DNA of 64,000 bases from Varroa destructor (taxonomy: Eukaryota > Arthropoda > Arachnida > Mesostigmata > Varroidae): contig NW_019211456.1 in the NCBI RefSeq assembly GCF_002443255.2, positions 37,145,042 through 37,209,041 of the forward strand, given 5' to 3'. Below are positions 21,650-33,805 of the stretch, piece after piece. A model generated the notes under the pieces. That model saw nothing but the letters and a program-made list of their open reading frames with translations, was not told the DNA's origin and did not search any database. The stretch's first letter is position 1, and every line of letters starts with the position of its first letter. The position numbers and the translations under genes were made by a program.

Positions 21650-23240
21650 TATTCCGCTTGTCCCACTTACTTCATGTATGCGTGTAGGTGTCCGTGTGTA
21701 TTGAGAATGTAGTTGGAGGCGTAGTAGCGAGAAATATCTCGTGTTAGGTGTTTTCCCCTCTATGAATCAGTAGGCCTTCGAATCGCGTCGATCTCAATGA
21801 CGACAATGATTTCTATCTCTACAGGATCGATCTGCCCCACCCGTATGTACCCCACGAGTATAGATATAGTCGTGAACTAGATAGCACCGTGCCGTGAGCT
21901 GCGCATTTATCCGGTGAATGATTTATCGAAGTATAGAAGCACAGCGTACATATTGTGCTGGTTATAGGGGTATACACAGGCCGAAATTATCTACGGTATC
22001 GTGGATAAAGGTAGAATACCTAACCTTATCCTCGTTGTTTTAAAGGCTATCTAAACACAATTATACAATAGTTATTATAATTTTCGCTTAAAAATGCCAC
22101 TCATTTTGTTAGTTTGTCTGTACCGGAACGAAGTAACTTAATGGGTTTGAGGGCTACGTCTGCGGCATCGAGGTAAGGTACCTTCGGTCATGTTTCAGAT
22201 TTAACTAAGGACAACTAAGGGATACGAAGTAAATCTAACAAGTGGCAAATTCTTTCCGTATTAATTCGGAATCGTTGCTAAAGCCTCTATTGTCGGAGAC
22301 CTTTGGCGTATATACCTATTTTTGGCCAGAACATTGTTTTTGACATTTTGAAATTTTTACACGAGGGTTTGTTTCTATCACTTAAGCATATTTTTTACTA
22401 TTTTCTATAAAGCAACTAAAATATAGTTTAAGAACGCGGATACACTCGAACAAGCGAACTGGCCGAAAGATTGTGATGAAAAAAACACATTTCATAGATA
22501 AATAAAAAAGCAAAAGTTTAGCAATTTGTATATGACGCCGATGTCTGATTATTAGTGACATATTGTCCAGTATACGTCTACGTTGCAAACTTCTCACACT
22601 ATATGTAACTAGGTGTATCACCAGATCATAAAGGAAGACATAGGTACATTAAACAAGCTTATTCCGCTGTATCTCTGCTGAAACGACATTCGTTACGGTA
22701 GATAAAGTAGACATGGCAAACCGGTTTACTGGCCTTGGATCTGAACCAACCCCTAATGAGAAACTTATACATGAAGAACCCTGCGATCTTTTAATTTAGG
22801 TTCACCTATTTAGCTTGTCGACGCTCTCTAATTGCTATATTTGTACAAGGACAGCCGGCATCCATCCATTTTACCCCATAAACCTTCATCCCTACCTTCG
22901 GCGTCCCGAAAATGCTTACATTCGACATTAATTTTACCAGCATGTTCCTGTCAATAACTCAACGTCAACAATCGTACCAATAACAACGCTACTGAAGCAG
23001 CGATCTCTCGCTTTAATTCGGAATTGATTTCTACTGATTACTCTCTGTGCTTGGACCGTCAATCTTTCTCCGTTACCCCTTATCCCCAGTTCTACGGCTT
23101 ATATAGTATATCATAGGATAGTGTATATGCAGCCAGTGAAGATTGTCAACGAAACAGAACCAGTTACCTCTCAAAACGGCTATTTCTGCTAGTGCTATCG
23201 CTGCCGATCCCGAAGAATATGATACAGCCTGTGTCTGTTT
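21650..23240. other. mostly no gene; one AT-rich minus frame
   Basis: The minus frame 22621-22382 (79 codons, GTG start) is open in AT-rich DNA and hydrophobic near its end (..FYLSMKCVFFITIFRPVRLF..). It could be part of a membrane protein but has no splice support. Nothing else stands out. Confidence 0.25.
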
Positions 23241-23248
23241 CGTTGCCG

Positions 23249-23638
23249 TTACTGGCCTCCCTCTCCCTGGGAATATTGCAGAAACAACTGCGGTTTATGC
23301 TGGGCCCGCTGTCTAAATAACTCTTTCATGTCTACTTCATCGAACTTCGCATTGGATCGGCGGACTGATTTCATTAGCAGGAACAGCAAGAAAATGTTCG
23401 CTGGCTTACTAGTGGCCATTCTAAGCTGAATTGAGTGGCTTTTTCTGTAAGCTAAAGTAGCGGGTTTCGGCGGTGGCAGTGAGTGGGTAGCAGGTCCAGT
23501 GGATTCAGCTGTTTCCGTCTTATACGATCGTGTCTGGCCTCCGACAGGCGGCTCCTGTGCTATTGCTGCGGTTGTAATGTATTCGTCGTTGACTCCCTTA
23601 TTCAAATCAGTATCATTATTATTTAATCGTCGTTCGTG
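23249..23638 (-). CDS. 129-codon open frame, possible secreted or membrane protein
   Basis: This is one of the most coding-like frames in the window. The minus strand is Lys/Glu/Gln/Thr-rich while the plus strand is Ser/Leu-rich. It reads ..DTDLNKGVNDEYITTAAIAQ.., ..SLPPPKPATLAYRKSHSIQL.., then an internal ATG in an excellent context (A at -3, G at +4) starting MATSKPANIFLLFLLMKSVR and ending ..HKPQLFLQYSQGEGGQ before TAA. Read from that ATG, it is a 56-residue peptide with an N-terminal hydrophobic segment. Read as an exon, the acceptor is unclear. Not recognised. Confidence 0.35.
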   Translation of the reverse strand, partial: HERRLNNNDTDLNKGVNDEYITTAAIAQEPPVGGQTRSYKTETAESTGPATHSLPPPKPATLAYRKSHSIQLRMATSKPANIFLLFLLMKSVRRSNAKFDEVDMKELFRQRAQHKPQLFLQYSQGEGGQ

Positions 23639-23699
23639 TCATGCTCTCAATGGTTCCATTGTTGATGGCAGTTTTCGGTAGTATTTTGCCCTGCCCAAT

Positions 23700-26160
23700 G
23701 GGTAGGTTCCGCAGTACGGCTTGTTCCAAGTTGACAGTTGTTGTCTTTGCCTAATTTAGTTGAATTTGTTCGTGACTGATGAAGACTTGAACGAGCCTTC
23801 AAAACTTCGCGGTAATTTTAAGTTTTTTCAGCCGCCGCTTCACTACACCCTAACCGCAGAACCATTCAGTCAAAACTCCCCGTGTATACCCCACATGAAT
23901 ACGTAAACAAAAATTCACGTGATCAGCTATGAGACAGAAATAAGCGTAATGCTGAGCATCTCGTGATCGGACCGGCAAGAGGTGACAGATCAGCTTTGTA
24001 AAAAGATACATCGTAATTGACGATAAAATCATTTTCTCTCTAGAATAATGGGAACACTAAAAAGCTGAGCGCTTCGCGTTTTGCGTTCGGCGATACCTTT
24101 AAGCTTCACGTCAGACAGGTATTGCCAGCACCGAACAAAAAAGTATCTGTATCCTGACTCGAACCCGGTCTACCACGTGTCCTCAGGGCCTGCAGACCAT
24201 AGCGACCTTAATATTTCTGTTACCACTGGCCGCGCATTCAGCATATATCGTCGTCTTCACTTGGGCAAGCTTGGCTTAATCAGTTCATATCTTCAAATCT
24301 ATCTTTTCTAGATTTCTCTTTCTAGATTTTTCTGACCCACTGGTAAATGAACGATACGTTGTTTAACAACTCCCTCCCGAAGATGCTGTGCTTTTCTCGC
24401 TAGTGTCTACCTTATCTAGAAATGGGGTCCAGCCAAACAATCATATGACGAATATGTCCTGTATTAGTAGTTAGTATAGTAGTTAATTGTACCGTTTCCC
24501 TGCAAGTATTAAAAAAAAACCCTACAGGCGAACCCTTGTGCGTGTTTTATATATTATAGTTAGCTGCAAAGCACCAGCATATTCCTTGTTCCGTTTATAA
24601 CAATCGGCGTCACTTGCCCTGTGGCAACTCTGAAATATTTTATCATATCTTATCGGTGTATCTTTAGCTACATAAATTCGAAGTTACATATCTCAGGTAA
24701 TGTAAGTGGACAAAACGCAAATTGACGCGAAAGCAGCTAACGCAATGTATTTGGTGGGGCCGGAAAGGAATCGTACGTTATAGGTTGTTATCGCCTGGGA
24801 AGACAAATTATTTAGACCACCGCTAACAACATCACGATAACTTGCCAATGAAAAAAATCGACCGGAAGCGTCGTCTTTTATCTTTAGCCACCTGAAAAGG
24901 ATTGAAAGGACTTGAATAGGGAAATTTTCAAACCTATCTAAACTATCAAAATCTGTTTCGGCCTCTGCAGCACTCCCTATTAATTTTGTTTATTCAATTT
25001 CGATGAAAGGATGAAAAAATCATTTATTACAATTTCTTCATGAAGAAGCAACGCAACTATTACGGAACGGATTATGGGTTGCCAAAACAAATGGTAGAAG
25101 ATCGTCGCTCATAATGGGGAATATCTAGCTTAGTAAGCTTAATTTTAGATTAAAAAAAAAAAAAAAAACCTTTGCCCCCATCTTGGCTTAAAAACAGTAT
25201 ATACTCTTTCAACGATCCTGTATACAGATATAATGTATCTACTTGTACGGTACTAATTTGTTTTGGCAAGGAACCGTCATTAAGGACGGCAGCTGTACAT
25301 GGCTTGTAGCCTGGCTCGCCGCTATGCAGATATTCGTCTCGTTCTGAATATTCCTAAATCCGCCGAACAAACAGGCCTGTTGTGGCCTTCTGATGCGTAT
25401 CCGAGATCGGAATCGAGCGGTGACCTAGCCAGCGTCCAACAAGCCCGTTACCTCGGGCACCCTTTATAACTGCTACATGATTCAAACCTTGAAACCCAGC
25501 CTCCTACTAGAAGTATCATAAACGGGTCGACGAGGCACTGGTGACCGTCTACCTATTCTTGCGACGCCATTCGACAGTCATTTACAGCTATCGCTGTTCC
25601 CTCCCCAGCAGAGTGTCTCTGTTGTATGATCATCAACATATGATGATCTTATGCTTGTATGCTCTCTAAAGGGATCTCACTCCATTCGCTTTATAACGAT
25701 CGGTGCGATACTTTTCGGACCATCATTAGCGTCTGTATTGGCTATCATGTATTATTAATAGGTAACCGATCGTACCGAGCAACCAGCTCAGACCTGAGTC
25801 ACCAGTTTCGGATTGTTGCAGCCTGTGTATGTATATACACGGATGGTCTGCAAAGGTAGGGGTAAAGGAGGGGCATATGATGCGGATGGAGCATGTTGCG
25901 ATTCACCACATTGCCATACGTTCCTGCATTCGTGAAGGAAAAAAATGTATTTAAAATACATTGTACTCTTCAATTACACATCGAGAGCAATATGCCATGG
26001 CACGTGTTTATACATTTGTGTCAGATAGGACGGATGTATGAGTTACCATGGGTAGGCTTCAAGACCACGAGTTAGTCCAGAACGTGTCGAAACAAAGTAG
26101 TACGTACGGATTATTGAGGGAGTTCGACAATCAATTTGTTTTTAATCGCACCATAGTAAC
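23700..26160. other. AT-rich, no supported gene
   Basis: Short frames on both strands (24081-24311, 25659-25859, 25788-26075) lack splice or start support. An (A)17 tract lies at 25152. Confidence 0.4.
25152..25168. repeat. (A)17 homopolymer
   Basis: Seventeen A bases. It could be a retroposed tail, but no retroposed gene is visible before it. Confidence 0.9.
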
Positions 26161-26166
26161 TTCAGT

Positions 26167-26373
26167 TCAGTGATATTTAGAATATATAGATGCTAAAGAA
26201 AGAAGACTACATATCAGACTGCGACGTACAGAGTTATAACCAAAGTTGAATTGCCGCGGGTCTATTGAGTCGATGAGTAAGCGACGACGCAATAGCGTTA
26301 TCTTTTCTTGTCTATTCTCTTCGTCGGGCGCCCAGAGCCGTAAAAAAAACCTATAAATTACTATTTTTTTCAT
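26167..26373 (-). CDS. 68-codon ATG ORF, function unknown
   Basis: The frame starts with ATG and reads MKKIVIYRFFLRLWAPDEEN.., ..DPRQFNFGYNSVRRS.. and ..LASIYSKYH. Composition is balanced and charged for a frame in AT-rich sequence. It has no introns, donor or polyA signal. It may be a small protein or chance. Confidence 0.2.
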   Translation of the reverse strand: MKKIVIYRFFLRLWAPDEENRQEKITLLRRRLLIDSIDPRQFNFGYNSVRRSLICSLLSLASIYSKYH

Positions 26374-26389
26374 TTATCTTTGGTCACTT

Positions 26390-26975
26390 TCCATAGAGGC
26401 TATAGAAGGATTATTTATTTCTTTTGGTCTATCTTCCTCGCACCCTCTCTCTGCTCACGGGTAACATGGGAGAGGCCAGAGGCATACAAAAAATAAAAGA
26501 AAAAGCCATTTGTGACCATAGGCTTTTCTGCTCGAACCACACTCAGATCTCGCCATTCGAACAAATAGAACAGTAAGCGAAGCAGGAAACGAAAAAGAAT
26601 TCAAAAAACATTTGCCACCTCTCTACAGCCCACAATCCGCGTAGAACTCGCTACGGTGGTATCTGTACCTCCTCCCCTCCCCCTCCCCCTGCTGCTAAGC
26701 ACTCTCGGTATCGTTCGGTGAGACTTTGGGGGGAGGAGATTTGAGGGTTTTGGCTATGAGGAGCGAAGTAGTCTTTGCCACTACCACTACGACTACCTAC
26801 TCGAAGTAGACGATTGTAGATCTCGTTCATCCTCACTAGCCAGGACTACTCTCGGTGATAGACGGTGTGGTTGGCTCCGCCAGCTACCGCAACAGCTGTT
26901 GCCTTCGCTAGCAGGGCTGCGGCACTGGGTTGGCCTGCCCTGGATTGGGCGAAACGCAAGCGGACTTTTTGCCTG
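26390..26975. other. no supported gene
   Basis: Includes a CCCCTCC-rich stretch near 26675 and a mixed-composition minus frame (26836-26651). Confidence 0.35.
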
Positions 26976-26979
26976 GGCG

Positions 26980-27145
26980 CTAGATGCTTTCCTGAGCCAT
27001 TCGAAGCGGGCCTAAAAAACCCAGCAGTGCTATAGTACTTTGAAAATGACGCCGATGGCGGTCGCCGGAGATCGCGTTCGACAAATGGGCTAGCAAGTCA
27101 TAGGTGACTATCGCTCTGACAAATAAACGAGGAAAACCCTCACGC
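26980..27145 (-). CDS. candidate terminal exon, function unknown
   Basis: The minus acceptor is very strong (cggctcttccctcattattttcag). The frame needing two bases reads REGFPRLFVRAIVTYDLLAH.., ..SGDRHRRHFQSTIALLG.. and ends ..GPLRMAQESI with TAG. Two more good acceptors lie upstream (..aaccatttcag near 27266, ..tgttttcag near 27374), each opening long frames, so the exon may start earlier. No polyA signal is close. Confidence 0.3.
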
Positions 27146-27389
27146 CTGAAAATAATGAGGGAAGAGCCGCTGAGTGTAGAGTGTTCGACGAATTTCAATA
27201 GTGGCGTAATCGGCTGTTGAGAAGTCGCTTGGGTGGTTCGGCGGACGGAAAAGTAAATCGACTTGAACACGCCTGAAATGGTTGAACACTTGTGAGCAAA
27301 CACAAATGTTCAAAATTACATCGGTTTCAAGCGGTCTTAAATGACCGACCGAGAAGGAGATCGTGCGTTGAGCTGAAAACAATACAGAG

Positions 27390-28010
27390 ACATTTTGTAG
27401 TCAAGTGCAGGAGCAGGAGTCGTCAACACGGCGGTGTTCGGGTCACTGAGACTGGATTTGAGCTATATCAAGAAATGACGGTGACGACCACCGCATAATT
27501 CGATGTTGTTCGGCTAGGCAGTTGAGCACGACAACATTCAAGCCGATTAAGATTCGAAACTGAGACAGATTTTTCGAAATTAATTTACGTACATAGTTTA
27601 AATGTATATTCGTAATCGGTGCCCCTTAAGAGATGAAAGTATTAGACTTGTACATGAATTGTACAGGTTTATGCATAGCACTAGCAGTGGCTCAGATGTG
27701 CAAACGTTTGGCCGAGAGAGCTAGCGGTCGCTATCTTAATTCCCACCAATAGCACACAGGTGTGATTAAATAAAGGCAACGTACGAGAAGAACGTCTTTC
27801 GTTTTCCTGTTGTTTTGACGGAGCGCAAACTACGGCTGAGCGCAAAAGTTCCGCACCTCGTGAAACCGATTGGCCACATTAACCCCCAGGTCACAGTATT
27901 GCCAATATAGCCACCTCTCGACATTTGCGCTCGCAACTGTTTCAAGCTGGCTTCTAGCGTTGATTTTGTGGGAAGTCATCAGCTTCAGTGGTACGGTCTG
28001 TCACGTCTCT
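27390..28010. other. no supported gene
   Basis: Nothing beyond short frames. Confidence 0.4.
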
Positions 28011-28021
28011 TTATTCTACAG

Positions 28022-28368
28022 ACGATAACTGCAGTCTCGGCGACAGCTCTCCACGCTCTTCTTTGGTCAGCCCGCGTTTACAGATGAGTCAATGCTTCAC
28101 TGACAATGAACGGATACCTGAATGGCTTACTTTTGTTAGATACTTTGCCTGGCATTGTGCTCACTTCCCTTGTATTTCGTTAGTGTCTACGTGGGAACGT
28201 TCTTTCTTCTGTTCCGTCGACTTTGCCGTCCTATTCTTTTTCAGACGTTTTTTCATTTCGCCTTTATTTACAGTCGATCGTATAAGGCCCGTTGAAGTCC
28301 TATCGGGCCAAGATAGTGCGTGCCAGCATCTTAAACTATCCGTAGCGCGAAGGAGAAGAAAGCGTTAG
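28022..28368 (+). CDS. candidate terminal exon, 114 codons, basic C-terminus
   Basis: A strong acceptor (ctgtcacgtctctttattctacag) ends at 28021. The frame needing one base is open for 114 codons to TAG: DDNCSLGDSSPRSSLVSPR.., ..DNERIPEWLTFVRYFAWH.., a hydrophobic stretch FAVLFFFRRFFISPLF, and a C-terminus SVARRRRKR. A possible ATTAAA lies about 125 bases after the stop. The tail of basic residues could be a nuclear or membrane-retention signal. I do not recognise the protein. Confidence 0.35.
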
Positions 28369-28399
28369 TTAGTTGCGGCGGGGGCTCGGTCGCATCCAG

Positions 28400-29400
28400 T
28401 TGCTGCTGGAAAGTCGTTCGCCCTAGGATTTGTCTATGCATTCAACATATGCAATTCTCCCACCTTTATTCAATTTAAACATTTAGCTGTTCTATTAAAC
28501 AACTTCGCCTCTCGTTTCCTGTCGCTTACGATGTTGTCATGCTTTTTGGTCTAATAGTTCTCTCCAGTGATTCCTATCTCATTACCTTGGAAACCGATAC
28601 CGGAACGAGATGATCAAGCAGTAGGGAGCAAGGACTTACAAGAAAGGCTATTTTTAAGTAAAATTCTTATGTTATTATGTTAACATTTCTGCTATCAGTC
28701 CTAGAACGGCCAAAGGCAGCTTGCTTTTAGAGACACACATAACGGAAATATCGTATTATGAGGTGAATTAAGATAGTCTTTTAGAAGGTACAGCGATAAG
28801 ACACTTCCATACTTTCGAACAGACGTTCGCCATTTATATATTAGATCAGTCACGAACATTTTCAACACTTCTTCTTAAACTCTGACAAAAGTGCACGGCA
28901 ATCTTATTCTCAATTATGACTTATAAGCGGCACATCCTCAGTGTTCCATTCAAGACTGATACATCGTATAAAAATGAATTGTCTTTCAATTTACGATGAC
29001 ATGCATATAACGTCAAAAAGACCGAAGCGTTATATATGTTGCTAGACACAGGTTCCGTATTTCGCTTATGTTATCGCGATACGCAGAACTATGGCGTACG
29101 TCTATGAAGGTGCCCTACACGTTAGGAGCTTTGCAACGATTAGTGACAGCCGTACAACCGTCATCGACCTATCCAGTTCGCGTTATTCGCTGCTTTTTTA
29201 CGACTCAGCGCAGCTACAGGTTTGATTTGAGCGAGTTATGTGCATTTGCGCACATGCACTGCATCAAGCTATTGTGGGGGCAGTTCCATTAGTAGGAACT
29301 ATCAGCACTTTGATCATAATTGTGGTCTTTTCCGCTACCATCATCGTCATCATTGTTATAAATGAAGGGAAGCATCCGTGGGGCGGCACGAGGTGTTTCT
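28400..29400. other. no supported gene
   Basis: AT-rich. Plus 29068-29292 is a 74-codon frame of mixed composition without splice support. Confidence 0.35.
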
Positions 29401-30550
29401 GTCGCTGCAAACGTTGTGTTCGTTTTCGATGGCGCCTCGTTCCTTTGGTGAGACGCAAACTCGACAACAAGCGTGCTGGCAGCAAGCAATCCCTTGGAGA
29501 CCTTTCAACAAAATAGCCCCCTGCGCCAGCATTCGTAGTCCGTTTCGTGCGTCCTCTAGTGTAGGAATCCCACTTTCTTCACAAACGCCTGCCGGCGACG
29601 CCGCCGCTCCCCGTTGCAGCAGGAGTGTTGTGGCAGGTCCCGCAAAGCGTACGTGAAGTCCCATTGAGACTGGCTACGGGGCCGTTCCAGCTGCTGGCAC
29701 CTATGCTCCAACTCCAGTGGCCAGCCGTAAGCCGGCGAGAGTTGAATTCGACGCAAGCAGGAACTTTCACTTTCTTTTCTCATTCTCTTTTTCCTTTCGC
29801 TCCTCTCACACTAAGCACGGGTGAGTTCAAATCGAAAAGCATCACTGTTCGTTCTATCAGCCAACTGGACGCTTGTTACCAGGGCTACCGTTTGCTCAAG
29901 ACGCTTGGCCAGCAGCGCTAACAGACCGCTTCCTTGCAAAAACTCGCTCTTGCTCTCTCTTTTTCTATCCGCGTCCCTCTGCCTCAAAACTCAAGGTAGA
30001 CCCTGGGGAGTTAAAACTTTGTAAAGAATGAACGACTGAGAAACTAGGCTTGGCGATGGCGGCTTCGTGAAGCGGCGTCCGTGTGGACAGGGGTGCGTAG
30101 TGTGGTGCACCCGATGGAGCACGAAGGACCAGTAGCAGCAGTAAGGCGCCAAGGAATCTCATAGCCGGTCTAGAGAAACTATGACTGTGAGAAGAAGGGG
30201 GACAGTGTAAAATTTATAGAGTTTGCTCGTCGCACCTCGTCGTTGTTGTTGTTCGTCACGTTCCTTTACCTCCTCGTCTCCACTGGCGACCACGCTGCTT
30301 GTGCTTCCTGGTCCTGCCAGTGCAATGTCGACTGTTGGTGAAGAAGCCTGTGAGTGTGAAAGGCATGGATGGCACTTCCCCACTGTGGTAAGTCATGGGC
30401 AACAACGAGTGACTCGCGGCAAATAGGAGTGAAGAACAGGCGCTGCCGATGCTGAAGAAGAAGGTTTTTTCGAGATTGAAGGTAGAAGACGATGTACTGC
30501 ATCGAACAAGGGATAAGCATCACCGGTCAACCATAGACACGATAAGATAA
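29400..30550. other. GC-rich island, many overlapping frames
   Basis: Up to four frames are open at once between 29.36 and 29.9 kb. A pyrimidine tract precedes GCACGG|GTGAGT at 29821, and TGTG|GTAAGT occurs at 30388. One promising frame is listed separately. Confidence 0.3.
29965..30162 (-). CDS. 65-codon ORF with signal-peptide-like start
   Basis: The ATG-initiated frame begins MRFLGALLLLLVLRAPSG: a short basic start, a hydrophobic core and a small-residue region, typical of a secretory signal peptide. It continues ..HYAPLSTRTPLHEAAIAK.. to ..STLSFEAEGRG. It could be a secreted peptide or the first exon of one. It sits in GC-rich sequence where CTG-rich DNA readily encodes poly-Leu, so chance is a real alternative. 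Confidence 0.2.
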   Translation of the reverse strand: MRFLGALLLLLVLRAPSGAPHYAPLSTRTPLHEAAIAKPSFSVVHSLQSFNSPGSTLSFEAEGRG

Positions 30551-30559
30551 GATCTGCTC

Positions 30560-31925
30560 TTTCTCCTTCTTACTTCATGTCAACAAATTGGCTGATAATA
30601 AAAAAAGAGGACAGCACGCCACGGGCCGAGAATACGAACTCTGCTAGGGGGATGACATTGGGCGTGAGCATTTTGAAAATAGGAGACGGTGTCTACTCGC
30701 TGGCGATGATGAGGGAGTACGCTGCTGTGCCCAAATGCACACACGTACACATTCATACATAGATGAACAGAACTCCGGCTTTTTTGGACTGATCCACTTG
30801 AGCCACGAAGATCAACCACAGAATGTGAACTAAAGAGTAGTATAACAAAACTAGTCTCGTTTCATCGTGTAAATGTAGGTACGACGTTCTGATAGAGTGA
30901 AGCGCCAGGTAATCGGAAGACATCCCTCCTTCAGTCTTCAGACGATATGGGTGGTCCGCGCTGGCATCCACCGCACGATATAGCTCACAAGTACGGATAA
31001 CAACCAAATGGTCATAAGGATTTCTGTTCTAACCAGATACATCTATGATCTGGTACTGATAAGGGTACAAGGAATCGACTTGTTCAATGATGATAGTTCT
31101 GTCACCTGGTTACGTCCGAGATAGAGAGACTTAATAGAAGTTGGCTTATTGAATGAAAATTCAGGTTGATTTAGAACGAAGTATAAGATAATGATTGAGA
31201 TTAGCAGATAGTGCCCTCGGTGGGTGCAAGCTACCGATCGTCGAGGGCGAACCCTCGCACATCGGCCTTCAAGAAGCAAGTTTACTGTGGTAGGGTCTGA
31301 CTACTATTCAAACGTGTAAACTCTTAATTTAAAAAAAATTAGATCTTAGCCTACTATGATTATGGAATTGGGACATATGAGTGTTTGGGGATTCCTTTTT
31401 ACCTATTTTATGCGCTATTGATTTTAGGAAATATCTAAGCATTTTACTAAAGGTAATCTCCTTGGCTCTCAAATGACTCTTTCCACAATCCATGGATACG
31501 ATCAATTCACAGGCCATTTTCAAACCTCGGCCTGGAGTTGCCTACCCTTTAGATCCCCTAAATTGTTCTGAGAAAACGTTAAAGTCGGGACGTTAAAGTG
31601 AAATACAGTAGAGCCTGATCATTGGCGGTTTTTCAATGTCCGATTTAATCGTAACGAAACCAGCAATAGAAAAACGTTGCGTTGAAAAGTGAACAAAATC
31701 GCGGCAGTGCAATAATCGGGGGGACAGAACGCTCCGAATGTGACAAAAAAAAAAACATCAATCCTATTTAAAAACTACACAACGTACCCCTTAGCATATC
31801 TAATAGTGTTAAATTTTGTAAATCGATTTTTAAACGCTTAAAAGCTACGCAAAGATACATTAACGCAGGGAAGTAAGTAGTTACCAAAAATAACTTTTTC
31901 TGCAAACTAATGCTTGATAAAATCG
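30560..31925. other. mostly no gene; one leucine-rich-repeat-like stretch
   Basis: The minus frame 31279-31043 contains IKSLYLGRNQVTELSSL, matching one LxxLxLxxNxL unit, and a CAG|GTGACA donor follows inside it. A single repeat is not enough to call a protein. An (A)11 tract lies at 31745. Confidence 0.25.
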
Positions 31926-31928
31926 AGC

Positions 31929-32148
31929 TTATTCAAGTAGCACTGAAGATTTATATATAACGGCTTGACAAATGTAACATAACTTAGGAGTTACTCTAAT
32001 GTTATAAGAACAATGATAAAAACGGCAATAGAGGCTGAATGTTACTTGAGATAAAGGCCAGTTTAAAGGGTCAATTATACGCTTGAAATACGTTTTGATA
32101 TGAGCAGACATGAACATTTTGTCCACTACTCTATTTCTTATAACAGAC
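31929..32148 (-). CDS. candidate exon in AT-rich DNA, function unknown
   Basis: A strong minus acceptor (ggtccctttatgtttgcttag) opens a frame needing two bases and running 72 codons to TAA: SVIRNRVVDKMFMSAHIKTY.., ..RIIDPLNWPLSQ.. and ..LCYICQAVIYKSSVLLE. A donor-like CTCAA|GTAACA after PLNWPLSQ would make it an internal exon. An open frame of this length in DNA this AT-rich is unlikely to be random, but no family is recognised. Confidence 0.35.
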
Positions 32149-32270
32149 CTAAGCAAACATAAAGGGACCTAGCTCGCATTGGTTGCTACATGTTGGGAAT
32201 AAAATTGATCACTTAACAAAGCCTTGAGCGAATCTCCTGCAAGTGGACGTTTGGCTGTCTAGTCCAAGCT

Positions 32271-32567
32271 ATGGGTTGTTTCGGATGGATACCGTTGCGC
32301 TGCTACCTCGTGTTGGGTGACAAGCCCTGGTTGGTTTTGATATTAAAAGGATTTAAAGTTGATGTGATCCTGGGTTATGAGCCCGAGATGTGGGCGTTGC
32401 CTGTGCATATGGCTAAGGTTGTAAAATCCATGAGATCTGCCCGTGAGCCCCGTAGCAGTAACGTGGTTCAGGCGAGACACGCAGGGTGGTTCAAGGTTTT
32501 CTTAAAACCTTGTCGCGCAAACACAAGCTCTACAGAGAAACTTCGCACAGCATCAAACTACGCATAG
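32271..32567 (+). CDS. 98-codon ATG ORF, function unknown
   Basis: The ATG-started frame reads MGCFGWIPLRCYLVLGDKPW.., ..GYEPEMWALPVHMAKVV.. and ..SSTEKLRTASNYA. Composition is mixed. There is no obvious donor, acceptor or polyA signal. It is listed because it is long for this AT-rich stretch. Confidence 0.2.
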   Translation: MGCFGWIPLRCYLVLGDKPWLVLILKGFKVDVILGYEPEMWALPVHMAKVVKSMRSAREPRSSNVVQARHAGWFKVFLKPCRANTSSTEKLRTASNYA

Positions 32568-33169
32568 TCGTGCTCTCAGCAGATTTTCAGTAAATAGACA
32601 GCGAACTTTTGGGCTATACAAGCCCAGACCAGGAGCCTAATAATAGCCGCCTGAAATTGAAGCGTGAATCGTGGCAAGTTTACCACATATGCGTGTATTG
32701 ACTGTGCACTATTGGTCTAAAAGGAAAGCTTCCTTACTTCTATTCAACTTCTTTACTTGAAATTATTACTTCGGAACTTCTTTGCTCGTATTCAGTCATG
32801 AAAACAAAACCGTTTAACTTGTTCCGAAACGGGACGAAATAGCGCACGACCCACAACTAAGACCTGGATCACTGTAGCAGACCGTATTTAACAGACGAAT
32901 TTTAAGTTAGCGCTTAAGTTGTTGTAATTTTGTCAAACGTTTGCAATGGCCTAGGTGAATATTTTGTCACAGAGAGAATCAAGTACTTTACAGATGTAGC
33001 GGGAAGTAATTTTTGAGTTTCCTACCGATACACAACATCGTTAATTGTAGAAGATCAGCAAATGAAATTTACTTTTCGAATAGTCCGCGCGGTATTATCC
33101 TTAGTTTATTCTATGCGTCTACGAACGTTTTTTCTTTATTTACATTTTCGACTTGCGGCTGGTTTTTAG

Positions 33170-33237
33170 CCTTTGCTCGTTTGTTACCGAATCAGTTCGG
33201 ATCTAAGCCGTTAAGTGTTACTACAAGAGTCATCCAG
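33170..33237 (+). CDS. candidate 68-bp internal exon
   Basis: Bounded by an acceptor (cttgcggctggtttttag) and a donor (CATCCAG|GTAAAA). The frame needing one base reads FARLLPNQFGSKPLSVTTRV and ends in phase 0. A minus frame (33497-33246, ..CEWLSGHRVTMLVCRKKK..) covers adjoining bases and competes in part. Confidence 0.25.
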
Positions 33238-33729
33238 GTAAAAGCCTACTGCCTAAGTGGGCTTACTTCAGTCCCCCAGTAAAATCCGCGAAGGCCACGC
33301 TTACATTCCGGAGTATCAGCTCCGACGTGAAATACCATTAGCCATATTTTTTTTTTAATCGACTGTTGGTTATTTGACCTATGAATCTTGCTGGACTTAT
33401 CCTGTTTTTTTTTTCTACAGACCAGCATGGTCACACGATGTCCTGACAACCATTCACAAATTTTGAACCAGCCGCATACGGATACTGGGATTAACAAGTC
33501 CAGATAAATTTCTTTGCTCTTAGTTAGCTACTGGTGATGGAATACATCTTTTGAGAATTGCTATATTCAAAATGCATGTGAAATGTTTATTTGCAGAACC
33601 CGATCTTGCGTTATTAAGTGTTGTGGCAACGACATATTTTGTTTATTCTTTCGGGGTTTGCCCTACTTGTAATACCGGAAGTGCAGTACTCTAGAGTTAC
33701 CTTTAAGCTTGAATCTAACTAACCAACAT

Positions 33730-33735
33730 ATTTAT
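33730..33735 (-). terminator. polyadenylation signal AATAAA (minus)
   Basis: TTTATT on the plus strand, downstream of the TAA of the exon above. Confidence 0.35.
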
Positions 33736-33805
33736 TACACAGCGCTCAGGTCCTTCGGTGATCAGTTCGATAGCGATATAGCACGGCCGAGCCAATCGCA
33801 TTCTA

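Noticed and set aside
24150..24180. tRNA-like B-box complement (actcgaacc)
   Set aside because: No matching A box, acceptor stem or anticodon arm could be formed around it.
25152..25168. poly-A tail of a processed pseudogene
   Set aside because: No coding or exon-like sequence precedes it on the plus strand.
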